A stretch of 33,285 bases of DNA from Bauldia litoralis. GTDB taxonomy: Bacteria; Pseudomonadota; Alphaproteobacteria; Rhizobiales; Kaistiaceae. Position 1 is the stretch's first letter; each line of letters starts with the position of its first letter. The position numbers were made by a program, and so were the translations under genes. This document shows, in pieces, positions 1 to 9,946 of this stretch. The notes beneath the pieces were generated by a model that was not told the origin of the DNA, did not search any database, and worked only from the letters and a program-made list of their open reading frames with translations. Where the stretch lies: contig CAMCWB010000042.1 in the NCBI GenBank assembly GCA_945882315.1, positions 1 to 33,285 on the forward strand, given 5' to 3'.

Positions 1-170
1 AAAGCGGCAAGCTGATCCCGATCGACCTCAAGGTCGGCGACCGCATCCTGTTCGGCAAGTGGTCCGGTACCGAAGTGAAGATCGATGGCGAGGAGCTCCT
101 GATCATGAAGGAATCCGACGTCATGGGCATCATCGAAGGCAAGGCGTCCTCGTCCCGCAAGGCGGCCTGA
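1..170 (+). CDS. groES: GroES co-chaperonin, C-terminal part (cut by window start)
   Basis: The window opens inside this gene. Reading from base 3 gives 55 residues ending in TGA at 168-170, with the typical GroES segments [20 protein letters not shown] and [14 protein letters not shown]. These form the last beta strands of the 10-kDa heptameric lid that caps GroEL during ATP-driven folding in the cytoplasm. The tail after the family core is a short Ser/Lys/Ala extension, slightly longer than in E. coli GroES. groEL starts 45 bases downstream on the same strand, so this is the usual groESL operon. The promoter and any CIRCE/HrcA operator would lie upstream and outside the window. Confidence 0.96.
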   Translation, partial: SGKLIPIDLKVGDRILFGKWSGTEVKIDGEELLIMKESDVMGIIEGKASSSRKAA

Positions 171-194
171 AGTCGCGCCTCGTCTCCCCAATAA

Positions 195-1865
<1,671 letters not shown>

Positions 1866-1900
1866 TCCATCGGGCCCATCGCTCTTGATGCCAAAATCTA

Positions 1901-1928
1901 GCCGAAGGCGGGTCCGCCCGCCTTCGGC
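1901..1928 (+). terminator. Hairpin after groEL, probable terminator
   Basis: A perfect 12-bp stem (GCCGAAGGCGGG pairing with CCCGCCTTCGGC) with the 4-base loop TCCG lies 36 bases after the groEL stop. Only a poor T-stretch follows (AACGTTTC), so it may work as a weak or RNA-stabilising terminator rather than a strict intrinsic one. It separates groESL from the downstream DUF1488 gene. Confidence 0.6.
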
Positions 1929-1986
1929 AACGTTTCAACTTCCGACAGCGGCTTCGTCCTCCGCGCAGAACAGCAGGAGACGTCAA

Positions 1987-2253
1987 ATGGCCCTCAATTT
2001 TCCCAATCCCAGCCGCAGCTACGACCCCGACAAGGGGCGCATCCGCTTCTGGGGCCATGACGATTCAATTGAAGTTGCCTTCCTCCTCGAGGAGAGCGCG
2101 CTCTTCAAGCTCTATCCCCAGACCGACAACGCCGAGGCCGGCATACTCGCGGCCTTCGACGCAGCCCGCGATCGCATCTTTGCCGTCGCCGGCAGGATGT
2201 ACACGCCACGGCACCGAAAGAGCTTCTATGTCCTCGCGGCGGAAGACTTTTAG
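1987..2253 (+). CDS. DUF1488 family small protein
   Basis: An 88-residue protein of unknown function. The ATG at 1987 has the ribosome binding site AGGAG 8 bases upstream and begins MALNFPNPSRSYDPDKGRIR; a longer reading from 1513 is only an overlap with groEL in another frame. The pattern of N-terminal FPNPSRSYD, a central RFWGHDDSIEVAF and a later region ending in FYVLAAEDF fits the DUF1488 family of short alphaproteobacterial and betaproteobacterial proteins. No signal peptide or membrane segment is visible, so it is probably cytosolic. It follows groEL on the same strand after a hairpin. A small gene of this family next to groEL is, from memory, common in Rhizobiales, but a role in chaperonin function is not established. 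Confidence 0.8.
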   Translation: MALNFPNPSRSYDPDKGRIRFWGHDDSIEVAFLLEESALFKLYPQTDNAEAGILAAFDAARDRIFAVAGRMYTPRHRKSFYVLAAEDF

Positions 2254-2285
2254 GCGCGACGCCGTTCCGCCGAGACGCTTGACCG

Positions 2286-2456
2286 TCACGATGCCAGGCC
2301 GGCCTTCAGGGCGAGCGCCAGTCCGACGACGATGATATAGCCGCCGGCGGTGAGCACCGTGGCGGGCATCCACGGGCTCAGCGCCGGCTGGCGCCGCAGG
2401 CTCGTTCCGGCCGACCACAGGGCGACGCCGAGAAGCAGCGTGGTTGCTTGCAACAT
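2286..2456 (-). CDS. Small two-helix membrane protein, 56 residues
   Basis: Short ORF just downstream of the EamA transporter gene, on the same strand after 15 bases. The ATG at 2456 has a good ribosome binding site (AAGGA, 7 bases away). The protein starts MLQATTLLLGVALWSAGTSL and continues with a basic/Pro stretch (RRQPALSPWM) and a second hydrophobic segment (TAGGYIIVVGLALAL), which predicts two transmembrane helices with a short loop. I do not recognise a family. Position, spacing and ribosome binding site suggest translation with the transporter, perhaps as an accessory subunit, but that is inference. It ends 33 bases from the convergent DUF1488 gene. Confidence 0.6.
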   Translation of the reverse strand: MLQATTLLLGVALWSAGTSLRRQPALSPWMPATVLTAGGYIIVVGLALALKAGLAS

Positions 2457-2471
2457 GATGAGATCCTTTTC

Positions 2472-3317
2472 TTAGACGAGCCGAATAACGACGAGGCCGG
2501 CGCAGACGGCGACGGCGCCGACGACGCGCGGCACCCGGAGCGGTTCCTTGAGGAAGACGGCGCCGATCACGAGGGCGGCGAGCACGCCGGATTCGCGAAG
2601 CGCCGCGACCAGCGCGATCGGCGCTTGCGTCATCGCCCAGACGCCGACGCCATAGAAGAGAAGCGAGAGCGCGCCGCCCGCCAGCGCGAAATGCCAGTTG
2701 CCTTCGACGGCCTCGAACAGCGACCGGCGCTGCCGGATCAGGCCATAGGCAAGCAGTGTCCATCCGTTGCAGGCGTAGAGGAACGCGGTGTAGGCGAAGG
2801 CCGATCCCGCCAGCCGGGCGCCCATGCCGTCGACCAGCGAATAGCCTGCCGTCGCAAGCGCTGTCGTCACGGCGAGGACGACCGCCATGCGGTTGAATGG
2901 TCCGCCGCACGAGCCGCCGCGGCAGGCGATGGTCAGCACGCCGGCGACCAGGACGACGATGCCCAGCCAGCCGAGCGGGCTCGGATATTCGTGAACCAGC
3001 AGCATGGCGCCGGCCGCGGTGATGAGCGGCGCCGTGCCGCGGGCGAGCGGATAGACCTGTCCGAAGTCGCCGGCCGCATACGCCTTGCCGAGGAAGGTCC
3101 AGTAGAAGAGGTGGATGAGGACCGAAACGAGCAGAAACGGCCGTGAGGCCTCTGCCGGCATGCCGGTGAAGAAGAGGACCGGCATGGCCGCCATGCCGCC
3201 GCCGATGGCCAGCATCGTCGTCGCCACAGCCGGATCGATCCGGGCCTTCAGCAGACTGTTCCACGCGGCGTGTCCGGCCGCGCAGAGCAGAATGAGAACG
3301 AAGACCAGGGGATCCAT
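2472..3317 (-). CDS. EamA/DMT-superfamily transporter
   Basis: A 281-residue polytopic inner-membrane protein with about ten hydrophobic segments arranged as two repeats of five, as in the drug/metabolite transporter (EamA, formerly DUF6) family. Typical stretches are the N-terminal VFVLILLCAAGHAAWNSLLK, PLARGTAPLITAAGAMLL and the C-terminal PLRVPRVVGAVAVCAGLVVI. Members export amino acids, nucleobases or other small metabolites; the substrate cannot be deduced. The start at 3317 gives MDPLVFVLILL, which begins the first helix directly as is usual in this family; the ribosome binding site is weak (GGTGG). The 56-residue membrane gene follows after 15 bases, and the upstream neighbour ends at 3444, so these two genes probably form a separate transcription unit. 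Confidence 0.88.
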   Translation of the reverse strand: MDPLVFVLILLCAAGHAAWNSLLKARIDPAVATTMLAIGGGMAAMPVLFFTGMPAEASRPFLLVSVLIHLFYWTFLGKAYAAGDFGQVYPLARGTAPLITAAGAMLLVHEYPSPLGWLGIVVLVAGVLTIACRGGSCGGPFNRMAVVLAVTTALATAGYSLVDGMGARLAGSAFAYTAFLYACNGWTLLAYGLIRQRRSLFEAVEGNWHFALAGGALSLLFYGVGVWAMTQAPIALVAALRESGVLAALVIGAVFLKEPLRVPRVVGAVAVCAGLVVIRLV

Positions 3318-3443
3318 GAAACACCACCAACTTGCGTCGGTGGAGTGTCGCCGCTGGCTATGCGCCGCGATGTGCAGAATCCCACATTCGCCGGAGGCGC
3401 TTAGGCACGGAAGGCGAGACCGGCACGACGCCGGCGCCCTACC

Positions 3444-4736
3444 TCACATCGAGCGGCGATCGATGACGCGGAGCGCCTTTCGCGTCTGCGCGTCCCGGGC
3501 GGTCGCCGGCCGGCAATCGACCTCAAGGCGGACAAGGCCGGCATGGACGAGGGAATCGAGCTCGAAGATCCTGTCGCGCAGCACTTCCAGAAGGACGGAA
3601 TGCCGCGAAGCAAATTCCTCCGGCAGCACGGCGCGTAGCAGGACATGTTCCGGCCCGTCCGGTACGTCGTCGATCTCGAGCAGCAGCGAATCGAGATCGG
3701 GGGCAACGGCGCGCAGCGCTTCCAGGATCATGCCGTGGTGAAACTTCTCGCCCGCGAAAACGAATGCGTCCTGGGTGCGCCGCATGTGCCAGATGCGCGG
3801 CGTCGGCTCGCCGCAGGGGCAGGGCGCCAGGCCGACCCGGACGATGTCGCCGACGGCATATTTCACGACGGCCTGGGTGCAGATCTGCGTCGTGGTCAGC
3901 AGAAGCTCGCCTTCGAGCATGTCGGGCGCCACCCGGCGTGGCTGGCCAAGCGTGAGGACATGCGCGTCGACGTCGAAATGATGCCCGTCCTCGCAGCGGC
4001 ATTCGCTGGCGAGGCATCCCGTCTCCGTCGTTCCGTAGAGCGACATGACGCTGCAGCCCCACGCCCGCTTGATCGCGTCGCGCAGCTTGGCCGGCATCGG
4101 CTCGCCGGTCGATATCAGGCAGCGCAGCGGCGAAGTGCCGGCCGGCCAGAGCCCGGCGAAGTGTTTCTCGGCGCGGGCAAGAAGGCTGGGGATCGTCAGG
4201 ATAACGCTCGGCCGCAGCGCCCGTAGCGCGGTAAGCATCGCGTCGAGGTCATGCGTCAGATGCAGATAGGTGACCTCGGCGACGCCCAAGCTGCGCGCCG
4301 CCCGCCCGTAGAATTCTTAGATCTGCGCCATCCCGACATCGATGAAGACCAGCCGGTCGTCCTTGCCGATGCCGGCCCGGCGAAAGGCGCGCTCCGTCGC
4401 CTCCTGTTCGGAGAGATCGTCGACCGTGCGGCAGAAGCGCGACACCGGGCGTGACGTGGAACCGGAGCTGAGATCGACGACGAAACTCTCGCTTCCGAGT
4501 CCTTCGAGCGCCTCGCGCGCCAGAACGGTCCGATAGGTCGCCTTGTCGGTCACCGGCATCGCGCCGAGCAGCGCGACCGGATCGCGGCTGGCAAGCGGCT
4601 GCATCAGCGCCCGATAATGCGGCGACCGGTTGCCCAGCTTTTGAAACAGCGATTCGAGATGCAAGGCGGCCCGGCCGGCATCGTCCACCAGCGTCGCAGA
4701 GCCGTCATCGTGATGGACGAAATCAAAGACGGGCAT
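3444..4736 (-). pseudogene. PaaK-like adenylate-forming ligase split by an in-frame TAA
   Basis: One reading frame of 431 codons, the usual length of phenylacetate-CoA-ligase-type enzymes, holds a single in-frame TAA at 4317-4319. The first part (ATG at 4736) carries the phosphate-binding motif as DLSSGSTSRPVSRF. After the stop come SLYGTTETG (the YGTTE adenylate motif), a Cys-containing segment (CRCEDGHH and CPCGEP), YAVGDIVRV with the ribose-binding Asp, and a PaaK-like C-terminal domain ending in RKALRVIDRRSM. The sequence around the stop reads DVGMAQI-stop-EFYGRAARSLGV, so both halves stay in register. No ATG lies near the start of the second half; only a TTG at 4289 is possible. Such enzymes activate an aromatic or other carboxylic acid with ATP. 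The gene overlaps the upstream gene by 14 bases. It is either a fresh nonsense mutation, a sequence error or, less likely, two separate chains. Confidence 0.75.
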
Positions 4737-5517
4737 GGACGTCGCGGTCGGTAGGCCGGGGATCGACGGGAAGATCGAGGCAGTAGCGGACGAGCGCGAA
4801 GCAATTGAACGCCAGCGTGGTGACCGCGAGTCGGCCGGTCGCCGGATCGATCTCGGCGATGACAGAGCGGGGATCGAACCGGTAGGCGGCCTCATTTACC
4901 GGCGCCGCACCCATGACGAACATTTCGTCGGAAACCAGAAGCCGGTCGAGATAGAGAAAATCGTCCGGCGCGCCATCGACGGGCACGCAGGCGACGAGCT
5001 TCCTGCCCGCTTTCGTCAGGCGGGGAACAAGCGCTGCCGCGCCGGCGACCAGAACGATATCGGGCGAGACCGCCGCCAGCGCCGTTTCGACGCGCTGCGG
5101 GGAATCCCAGACGAAGACGATCGAGCAGGCGGTGCGGTCCCAGGCCAGGAAATTGGAAATATCGCTGGCGAACGGCCCGGAGGAATCATCGGTGACGATG
5201 GCATAGCGCCGGCTGGGCGCGGGCGTCGCGTCCAGGACGGACAGGGCATGGTGGAGACGGTCGCGCCGCAGCCGCCATTCCTCCTCGCTTTCCAGCACCG
5301 CCACCGGGAGCCGGCGTCCGTGCCGCGAAAAGGCTGGCACGACACCGCGCAATCCGTCCGGCGTGGTGATCACATCGAGCGGCCGCTGCGCGCGATGGAA
5401 GGCGGAGGCTGAAATGAACGGCACGTCCTCGACACGCTCCGGACGTCTGCCGTAGAGCGCGCGATAAAGCGGCACAGCATCGAAGGCGCGCTGGGCGGTG
5501 GCGAGGACGAGCGACAT
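4723..5517 (-). CDS. Degenerate adenylate-forming-like protein (LuxE/PaaK type)
   Basis: A 264-residue protein that I place only loosely. The N-terminal RVEDVPFISASAFHRAQRPL recalls the region before the nucleotide site in LuxE/PaaK-like acyl synthetases. The middle has VTDDSSGPFASD, which could be a worn form of the Ser/Thr/Gly-rich phosphate loop, and the end has GRLAVTTLAFNCFALVRYCL, which resembles the family's GRLVVT...RY.LGD stretch. A clear YGTTE motif is missing, so the protein may not be a free-standing enzyme. It starts 6 bases after the cyclase gene stop and overlaps the next ligase-like gene by 14 bases, so the three are almost surely co-transcribed. It may partner the second ligase. 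Alternative: an unrelated conserved hypothetical protein. Confidence 0.6.
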   Translation of the reverse strand: MSLVLATAQRAFDAVPLYRALYGRRPERVEDVPFISASAFHRAQRPLDVITTPDGLRGVVPAFSRHGRRLPVAVLESEEEWRLRRDRLHHALSVLDATPAPSRRYAIVTDDSSGPFASDISNFLAWDRTACSIVFVWDSPQRVETALAAVSPDIVLVAGAAALVPRLTKAGRKLVACVPVDGAPDDFLYLDRLLVSDEMFVMGAAPVNEAAYRFDPRSVIAEIDPATGRLAVTTLAFNCFALVRYCLDLPVDPRPTDRDVHARL

Positions 5518-5523
5518 TGCGGG

Positions 5524-7461
5524 CTATCCGCTCGGCGCCGACGGCATGCCCAGCGCCTGCAGCGGTCCGACCAGCCGTTCCTCGTCGGCTTTGTCGCGGA
5601 ACGGCCAGTAGACGATCATCTCCTCGATATTGGCGTCGGGCCAGCCCTCGTAATAGGTCTCGAGCGCCGCGGCGGCTTGCGCCCTATGCGCTGCCGCTGC
5701 CGCGCTGTCGGCGCCGGCAGCGGCCGCCAGATGCCAATGCGCGGCGACGAGCGGCGCCGCCGGCGCGAAATCGTCCGGGTTGGTCTTGAGGGCGTTTTCG
5801 AAGAGCGCGATCGCCTCGCTGTATTGTCCCTGGCCGAAGAAGGCGACGCCGAGCACCCAGACATTGTAGGGCGGCGGCTCCTTCGCGGCGTCGCGTTCGA
5901 GCCGGTTGGCGGCTTCGACCCAGGCGACCGCCTCGGCCGGCCGGCCGGCATAGATCAGGGCTTCGGCCATGACCACGTGGCTGCTCGGATCGCCCGGCGC
6001 GAAATCGACCGCCAGGCGGGCGAATTCGAGCGAGTCGTCGAATTTCCGCGCATAGAGGTTCATATCCGAGGCGAGCTGATAGGCGGTGGCGCTCGGCCTT
6101 TCGAGTGCCTTGAGAAGATACTCGTTGGCGAGCGTCGGGGCGGTCTCCGAGGTTTCCTCGACGGACGATTCCCAGCCCCATACCCAGGCATTCCAGTAGA
6201 CCTGCCCGATGCCGGCATAGGCCTGGCCATAATTGGCGTCGAGCCCGATCGCCTTGCGGAACTCGGCCAGCGCCACCGGCAACCCCTCCGGCGTCTTGAG
6301 CAGGAAAGCCGCCTGACCCCGGCGGAAGGCTTCATAGGCCGGGATGCTGTCGGTCTCGCGCGCCAGGATGCGGCTGCGCTCATTCTCGCTGACCTTGATC
6401 GCCAGCGAACTGACGACGTTCTCGACCATGTTGTCCTGGAAGTCGAAGACGTCGGTGATCGGCCCGGAATAGCTTTGCGCCCAGACATTCCGTCCCTCGC
6501 GGCTGTCGATGAGGCGGACGTTGATGCGCAGGTCCTGGTCGACGCGGCGGATCGATCCTTCGAGCACATAGCGGACGTCGAGCTCGCTGGCGACGGTCAG
6601 CGGCGCCACGGTCTGGCCCTTGTAGGAACTGACCGCATTGGCCGCGAGGACGGTCAGCTCGCCGAGCTTCGAGAGGTCGGTGATCAGATCGTCGAAGACG
6701 CCGTCGACGATCAGCTCGGATTCGGCCTGGCCGCCGAGATCGACGAAGGGCATGACGGCGATCGAATCCTCACGCGGCACCGACGGCGTCACCGCCGCGA
6801 GGCTCGCCACAGGATTGGCGTTCCGCGCGCCCGGATACCAGTAGCCCGCCGTCGCTATGGCGAGCGCGATCAGGAATCCGACGGCGCCTGAAAGCTGCTT
6901 GATCGACGGACGCCGTTTCGGGGGAGGCGGGAGGACCCTTTCGGGTGCGGCGCCCGCGACGACCTTGAAGGCTTCGACCGGTTCGAGGATGTTCTTGAGG
7001 GCGATCTTGCCGACGGGATCGAAGCGCGCCGCTATCTTGCCCTGCACATAGTCGACGACGGCCCGCGAGACATAGACCGAGCCGGTCTGGGCGACTTCCT
7101 GCAGACGGACCGCAATGTTGACGCCATGGCCATAGACATCGCCGCCGTCGACGATGATGTCGCCGAGATTCACGCCGATCCGCATCTTGAGCTTGAGAGG
7201 GTCGGGGGCATCGTCCGGACGTTGCGCCAGCTCGGCCTGCGCCTCGATGGCGCAGTCCACGGCATGGACGATGCTGTCGAAGGTCACCAGCGCGCCGTCG
7301 CCGGTGGTCTTGATGGTCTTCCCGCCATGCTTGGTAATCAATTCGTTAAGCGCTTCGAGAAGCGCCTTCACCCGCGCATGGGTGCCCCGCTCGTCGAGGT
7401 CCGTGAGCCGGCTGTAGCCGACGATATCCACGGAGACGATGGCGGACAGCTTGCGCTCCAT
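5524..7461 (-). CDS. Class III adenylate/guanylate cyclase with TolB-like and TPR region
   Basis: A 645-residue membrane-linked cyclase. Residues 1-170 are a class III cyclase domain with both metal-binding aspartates (D12 in VSVDIVGYS, D55 in KTTGDG), the adenine-selecting pair K51 and D108 (GDVYG), and the transition-state residues N115 and R119 in VNIAVRL, so it should make cAMP from ATP. One hydrophobic segment follows at about 190-209. Residues about 230-365 resemble the TolB/FlgO-like N-terminal fold (SIAVMPFVDLG, ELDVRYVLEGSIRRVDQDLR), and about 380-600 are helical TPR-like repeats. This layout is common in rhizobial genomes, where dozens of such cyclases occur. ATG 7461 has the ribosome binding site GGGAGAGG. 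The Crp-type gene lies 105 bases upstream on the same strand, a plausible receptor partner. Confidence 0.9.
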   Translation of the reverse strand: MERKLSAIVSVDIVGYSRLTDLDERGTHARVKALLEALNELITKHGGKTIKTTGDGALVTFDSIVHAVDCAIEAQAELAQRPDDAPDPLKLKMRIGVNLGDIIVDGGDVYGHGVNIAVRLQEVAQTGSVYVSRAVVDYVQGKIAARFDPVGKIALKNILEPVEAFKVVAGAAPERVLPPPPKRRPSIKQLSGAVGFLIALAIATAGYWYPGARNANPVASLAAVTPSVPREDSIAVMPFVDLGGQAESELIVDGVFDDLITDLSKLGELTVLAANAVSSYKGQTVAPLTVASELDVRYVLEGSIRRVDQDLRINVRLIDSREGRNVWAQSYSGPITDVFDFQDNMVENVVSSLAIKVSENERSRILARETDSIPAYEAFRRGQAAFLLKTPEGLPVALAEFRKAIGLDANYGQAYAGIGQVYWNAWVWGWESSVEETSETAPTLANEYLLKALERPSATAYQLASDMNLYARKFDDSLEFARLAVDFAPGDPSSHVVMAEALIYAGRPAEAVAWVEAANRLERDAAKEPPPYNVWVLGVAFFGQGQYSEAIALFENALKTNPDDFAPAAPLVAAHWHLAAAAGADSAAAAAHRAQAAAALETYYEGWPDANIEEMIVYWPFRDKADEERLVGPLQALGMPSAPSG

Positions 7462-7566
7462 GCGCCTCTCCCATGGGGACGGAAATCCCGATGATATCTA
7501 GTGGAGTTGGCGGCGGCACGCAATTTTGCCGGCGGATATTCGCCGGCCGGCGCGCCTGCGCCCGTT

Positions 7567-8268
7567 TCAGCCGCGGCTGGAGCCGAGAAGCTCGTTGGTG
7601 AAGCGCGTGATGTCGAGGACGAGGATGTGCTTGCGGCCGAGGCGCAGATAGCCGCGCGCCACGAGCTGGTTCAGCTCCCGCGTCACCGCCTCGCGGTGCG
7701 AGCCGATGCGGGCGGCGAATTCATAATGCGTCGGCGCCGGACGGATCATGACGCTCGGCCCGTCGGGGGCGCCGTCGGCCGCCAGACGCGCAAGCTCGAC
7801 GCAGAGCCGGTCGCGCGCATTGAGGGCGATAAGCTCGAAAAGCCGGTCGCTGAGCCCGCGCGACTTGGCCGTCAGCAGCCGGAGAAGGCGGAATGTCAGC
7901 TCGAAATCGGTTTTGAGCAGGGCGACGAAATCCACCGCCTTCATGCGGGCGACGACCGAATCCTCCATCGCCTCGACGGACGCCGAGCGCGGCAGGCCGT
8001 CGAGCGCCGAGAACTCGCCGAAAAGCTGGCCGCCGCCGATCTCGGAGAAAATGAACTCGCGCCCGTTGCGGGAGTAGTTCTTGACCTGCAGCCGACCGCT
8101 GAGGATGAAGAAGACGTCGTTCGACCGGTCGCGGTTGGACAGAATCTGGCTCGCGGCCGCGAAGGTCTGCACCGTCGCGTGCGAGAGAACGAAAGCGAGC
8201 TTTTCGTCCGGCAGCTGATCGAAGAGATCGATCTGCCGCAACTGATCGAGGATTGCTGAAGCGGCCAC
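7567..8268 (-). CDS. Crp/Fnr-family transcription regulator
   Basis: A 233-residue regulator read from GTG 8268 (VAASAILDQLRQIDLF), where the cyclic-nucleotide-binding fold begins; the longer ORF upstream has no family similarity. Residues 1-130 form the beta-roll with the phosphate-binding cassette LFGEFSALDGLPRSASVEA, which keeps the Glu and Arg-Ser-Ala of the cAMP cassette. After the long dimerisation helix comes a winged helix-turn-helix of HTH_Crp type (THYEFAARIGSHREAVTREL) ending in GRKHILVLDITRF. No Fnr-type cysteine cluster is seen. A cAMP-binding activator or repressor fits best, particularly next to a class III cyclase, but the ligand is inferred. The neighbour upstream is the damaged hdc gene, so all these genes may be part of one response. 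Confidence 0.88.
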   Translation of the reverse strand: MAASAILDQLRQIDLFDQLPDEKLAFVLSHATVQTFAAASQILSNRDRSNDVFFILSGRLQVKNYSRNGREFIFSEIGGGQLFGEFSALDGLPRSASVEAMEDSVVARMKAVDFVALLKTDFELTFRLLRLLTAKSRGLSDRLFELIALNARDRLCVELARLAADGAPDGPSVMIRPAPTHYEFAARIGSHREAVTRELNQLVARGYLRLGRKHILVLDITRFTNELLGSSRG

Positions 8269-8372
8269 GGAACCAGTTTCGCGCCTTGTTAGCGCGATGG
8301 TGCGACCATGGCCGCCGCCTGTCAAACCGGACCTGTGACGCGGGCTGGCCGTCGCGGCGGCCAGGCCCGGCT

Positions 8373-9592
8373 TCACGAGGCCATCTGATTGGTCTTGCGT
8401 TGGCTGAGCGGGCTCGTCGCCCGCCACCAGGCGGTATATTCGGCCAGGAAGCGGTCGATCAGGCGATCGTCGACATTGGGCATCACGATGACATGGGCCC
8501 GGCCCTTGTCGCAGGCGAGCTGATACTTGCGCACGACAGGCTCGGCGGGGGCCGGGAAGACGACCGTCAGCGACAGCGGATTGCGCAATACGGGAACGCC
8601 CGCCGCCTCGAGGTCGGAGACGAGCCGGTCGGTGCGCGCCAGGCATCCGGCGACGTCGGCGGCAAAGCCCAGGCGGCCATGACGGGCGATCCGGCTCCAG
8701 ATCGCCAGCACCGCATGGCCGTTCCGCGAGCCCATCAGCGTCGTGTCGTTGGAGCGCAGATAGCTGATCGCCGAGGCGACGCGCGCCACATGCGGCTGCC
8801 GGGCGATGAGGACGCCGCAGGGCATCGGCGTGCCGACCATCTTATGGCCCGACGTCGACAGGCTGTCGATCGGCATCCGGAAGGACGGCCGGATCGACGG
8901 CGCGGCGCCTGCCGCGAAGGGAATCACCATGGCGTTGAGGGCGCCGTCGACATGGACGAAGCGGCGGTCGCGTCCGTAGTCCGCCTCGTCCAGCGCCGCG
9001 ATGGCGCCCGCGATGTCGTCATGGGCGCCCTTCATCGTCGTGCCGCAGGTCAAGGCGAGCACGACCGGGCGCCCTTGCAGGCTCTTCAAGGTCTCCTGCA
9101 GATCGGCGAGCGAGACCGCGCCATCGGCAGCGCAGCGGATCGGCCTTGCCTCCATCTTCAGGATGCGGGCTGCCTTGGGATCGAATAATGCGCCTCGTCG
9201 GAGTGCAGCAGGATAGCATCGGGAAGGGCTTCCCGCCCGAGATAGAGCGCCCAGAGATTGCCCTCGGTGCCGCTCGCGCCGACCGATCCCCAGAACGCCG
9301 GGCTGTCGCATTCCCACAGGCGCTCGAACCAGGAGACGACCTGGCGTTCGAGGCCGCAGACCTCCGAGGCATAATGCGAGCCGCTATAGGGATCGCCGAG
9401 ATTGTTGATCAGATAGCCGGAGAACCGCTGCAGGCCTTCGCTCGAGAAGGCGAGGTTGTAGGGATAGCCCATATGGTTGGCATGGGCGGTCCGGATGCGC
9501 ATTTCCGTCTGGCCGAGCGTGTCGTCCTGGCCGAGCCAGGAAACAGCCGGCCGTTCCGGGGCTTCCGAGAGAGAGGCGGGCATGTTGATCAT
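8373..9592 (-). pseudogene. hdc: PLP-dependent histidine decarboxylase, frameshifted
   Basis: The N-terminal 139 codons (ATG 9592) read MINMPASLSEAPERP... up to LLHSDEAHYSIP and then run into a stop in that frame. The continuation lies in another frame, PKAARILKMEARPI, down to the stop at 8373. A single missing base in the CCC run at about 9177-9179 explains it. With that base restored, the protein has 406 residues and all main features of the group II PLP decarboxylases: NAMVIPFAAG, the pyridoxal lysine in STSGHKMVGTPMPCGV, and the C-terminal TVVFPAPAEP region. Histidine decarboxylase (histamine formation) fits best; a related amino-acid decarboxylase is possible. The small gene at 9589-9816 overlaps its start by four bases. 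Confidence 0.82.
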
Positions 9593-9816
9593 CCCTGCTG
9601 GTGTTTGCTGGTGAAGGCTTCGCCGGGCGCGGCGGTCGGCCGTGTCGCGCTAAGGCGATAGCGGCGAACGCGCGGCAACGGCTGCAGGACCGTCGGCTCA
9701 AGCCGCGGCTGCGGGCCGCTGCAGGCGCACCGCCCGATGAAGAGGTAGCGGCCGGTCCATTCCTGAAACTCGCCGAAGCGATGCCTGAAGTCTTCTTCGA
9801 ACGGAAAGCGCGACAT
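9589..9816 (-). CDS. Small protein coupled to histidine decarboxylase
   Basis: A 75-residue protein read from ATG 9816, which has the strong ribosome binding site AAGGAAGGGA; an upstream ATG at 9840 has none. It begins MSRFPFEEDFRHRFGEFQEW, is rich in aromatic and acidic residues at the N-terminus, has a Cys pair (CACSG) and ends in a basic/Pro segment. No family is recognised and no membrane segment is visible. Its stop overlaps the hdc start as ATGA (9589-9592), a sign of translational coupling, so it probably belongs to the decarboxylase operon. Function unknown. Confidence 0.6.
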   Translation of the reverse strand: MSRFPFEEDFRHRFGEFQEWTGRYLFIGRCACSGPQPRLEPTVLQPLPRVRRYRLSATRPTAAPGEAFTSKHQQG

Positions 9817-9946
9817 GGGATTGTCCCTTCCTTCGTCCATGGAAGCGGGATCGCTTCAGCGGGCGGACGCTAGGCGGGAAAGCGAAGCTTCTCTGTGGGG
9901 AAACTCACATTGCGGAAGATGAGGTATTTCGGGACGCCGATCGCGT

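Noticed and set aside
2065..3330. 421-residue minus-strand ORF overlapping the EamA gene
   Set aside because: Arg/Gly-rich low-complexity shadow in another frame; EamA frame has clear helices.
4317..4319. Selenocysteine or pyrrolysine insertion at the ligase stop
   Set aside because: The stop is TAA, not TGA or TAG.
5677..6891. 404-residue plus-strand ORF opposite the cyclase
   Set aside because: Asp/Arg/Gly-rich antisense shadow typical of high-GC DNA; the cyclase reading has catalytic residues.
9177..9179. Programmed -1/+1 frameshifting in hdc
   Set aside because: No slippery heptamer or following pseudoknot visible; simple deletion fits better.
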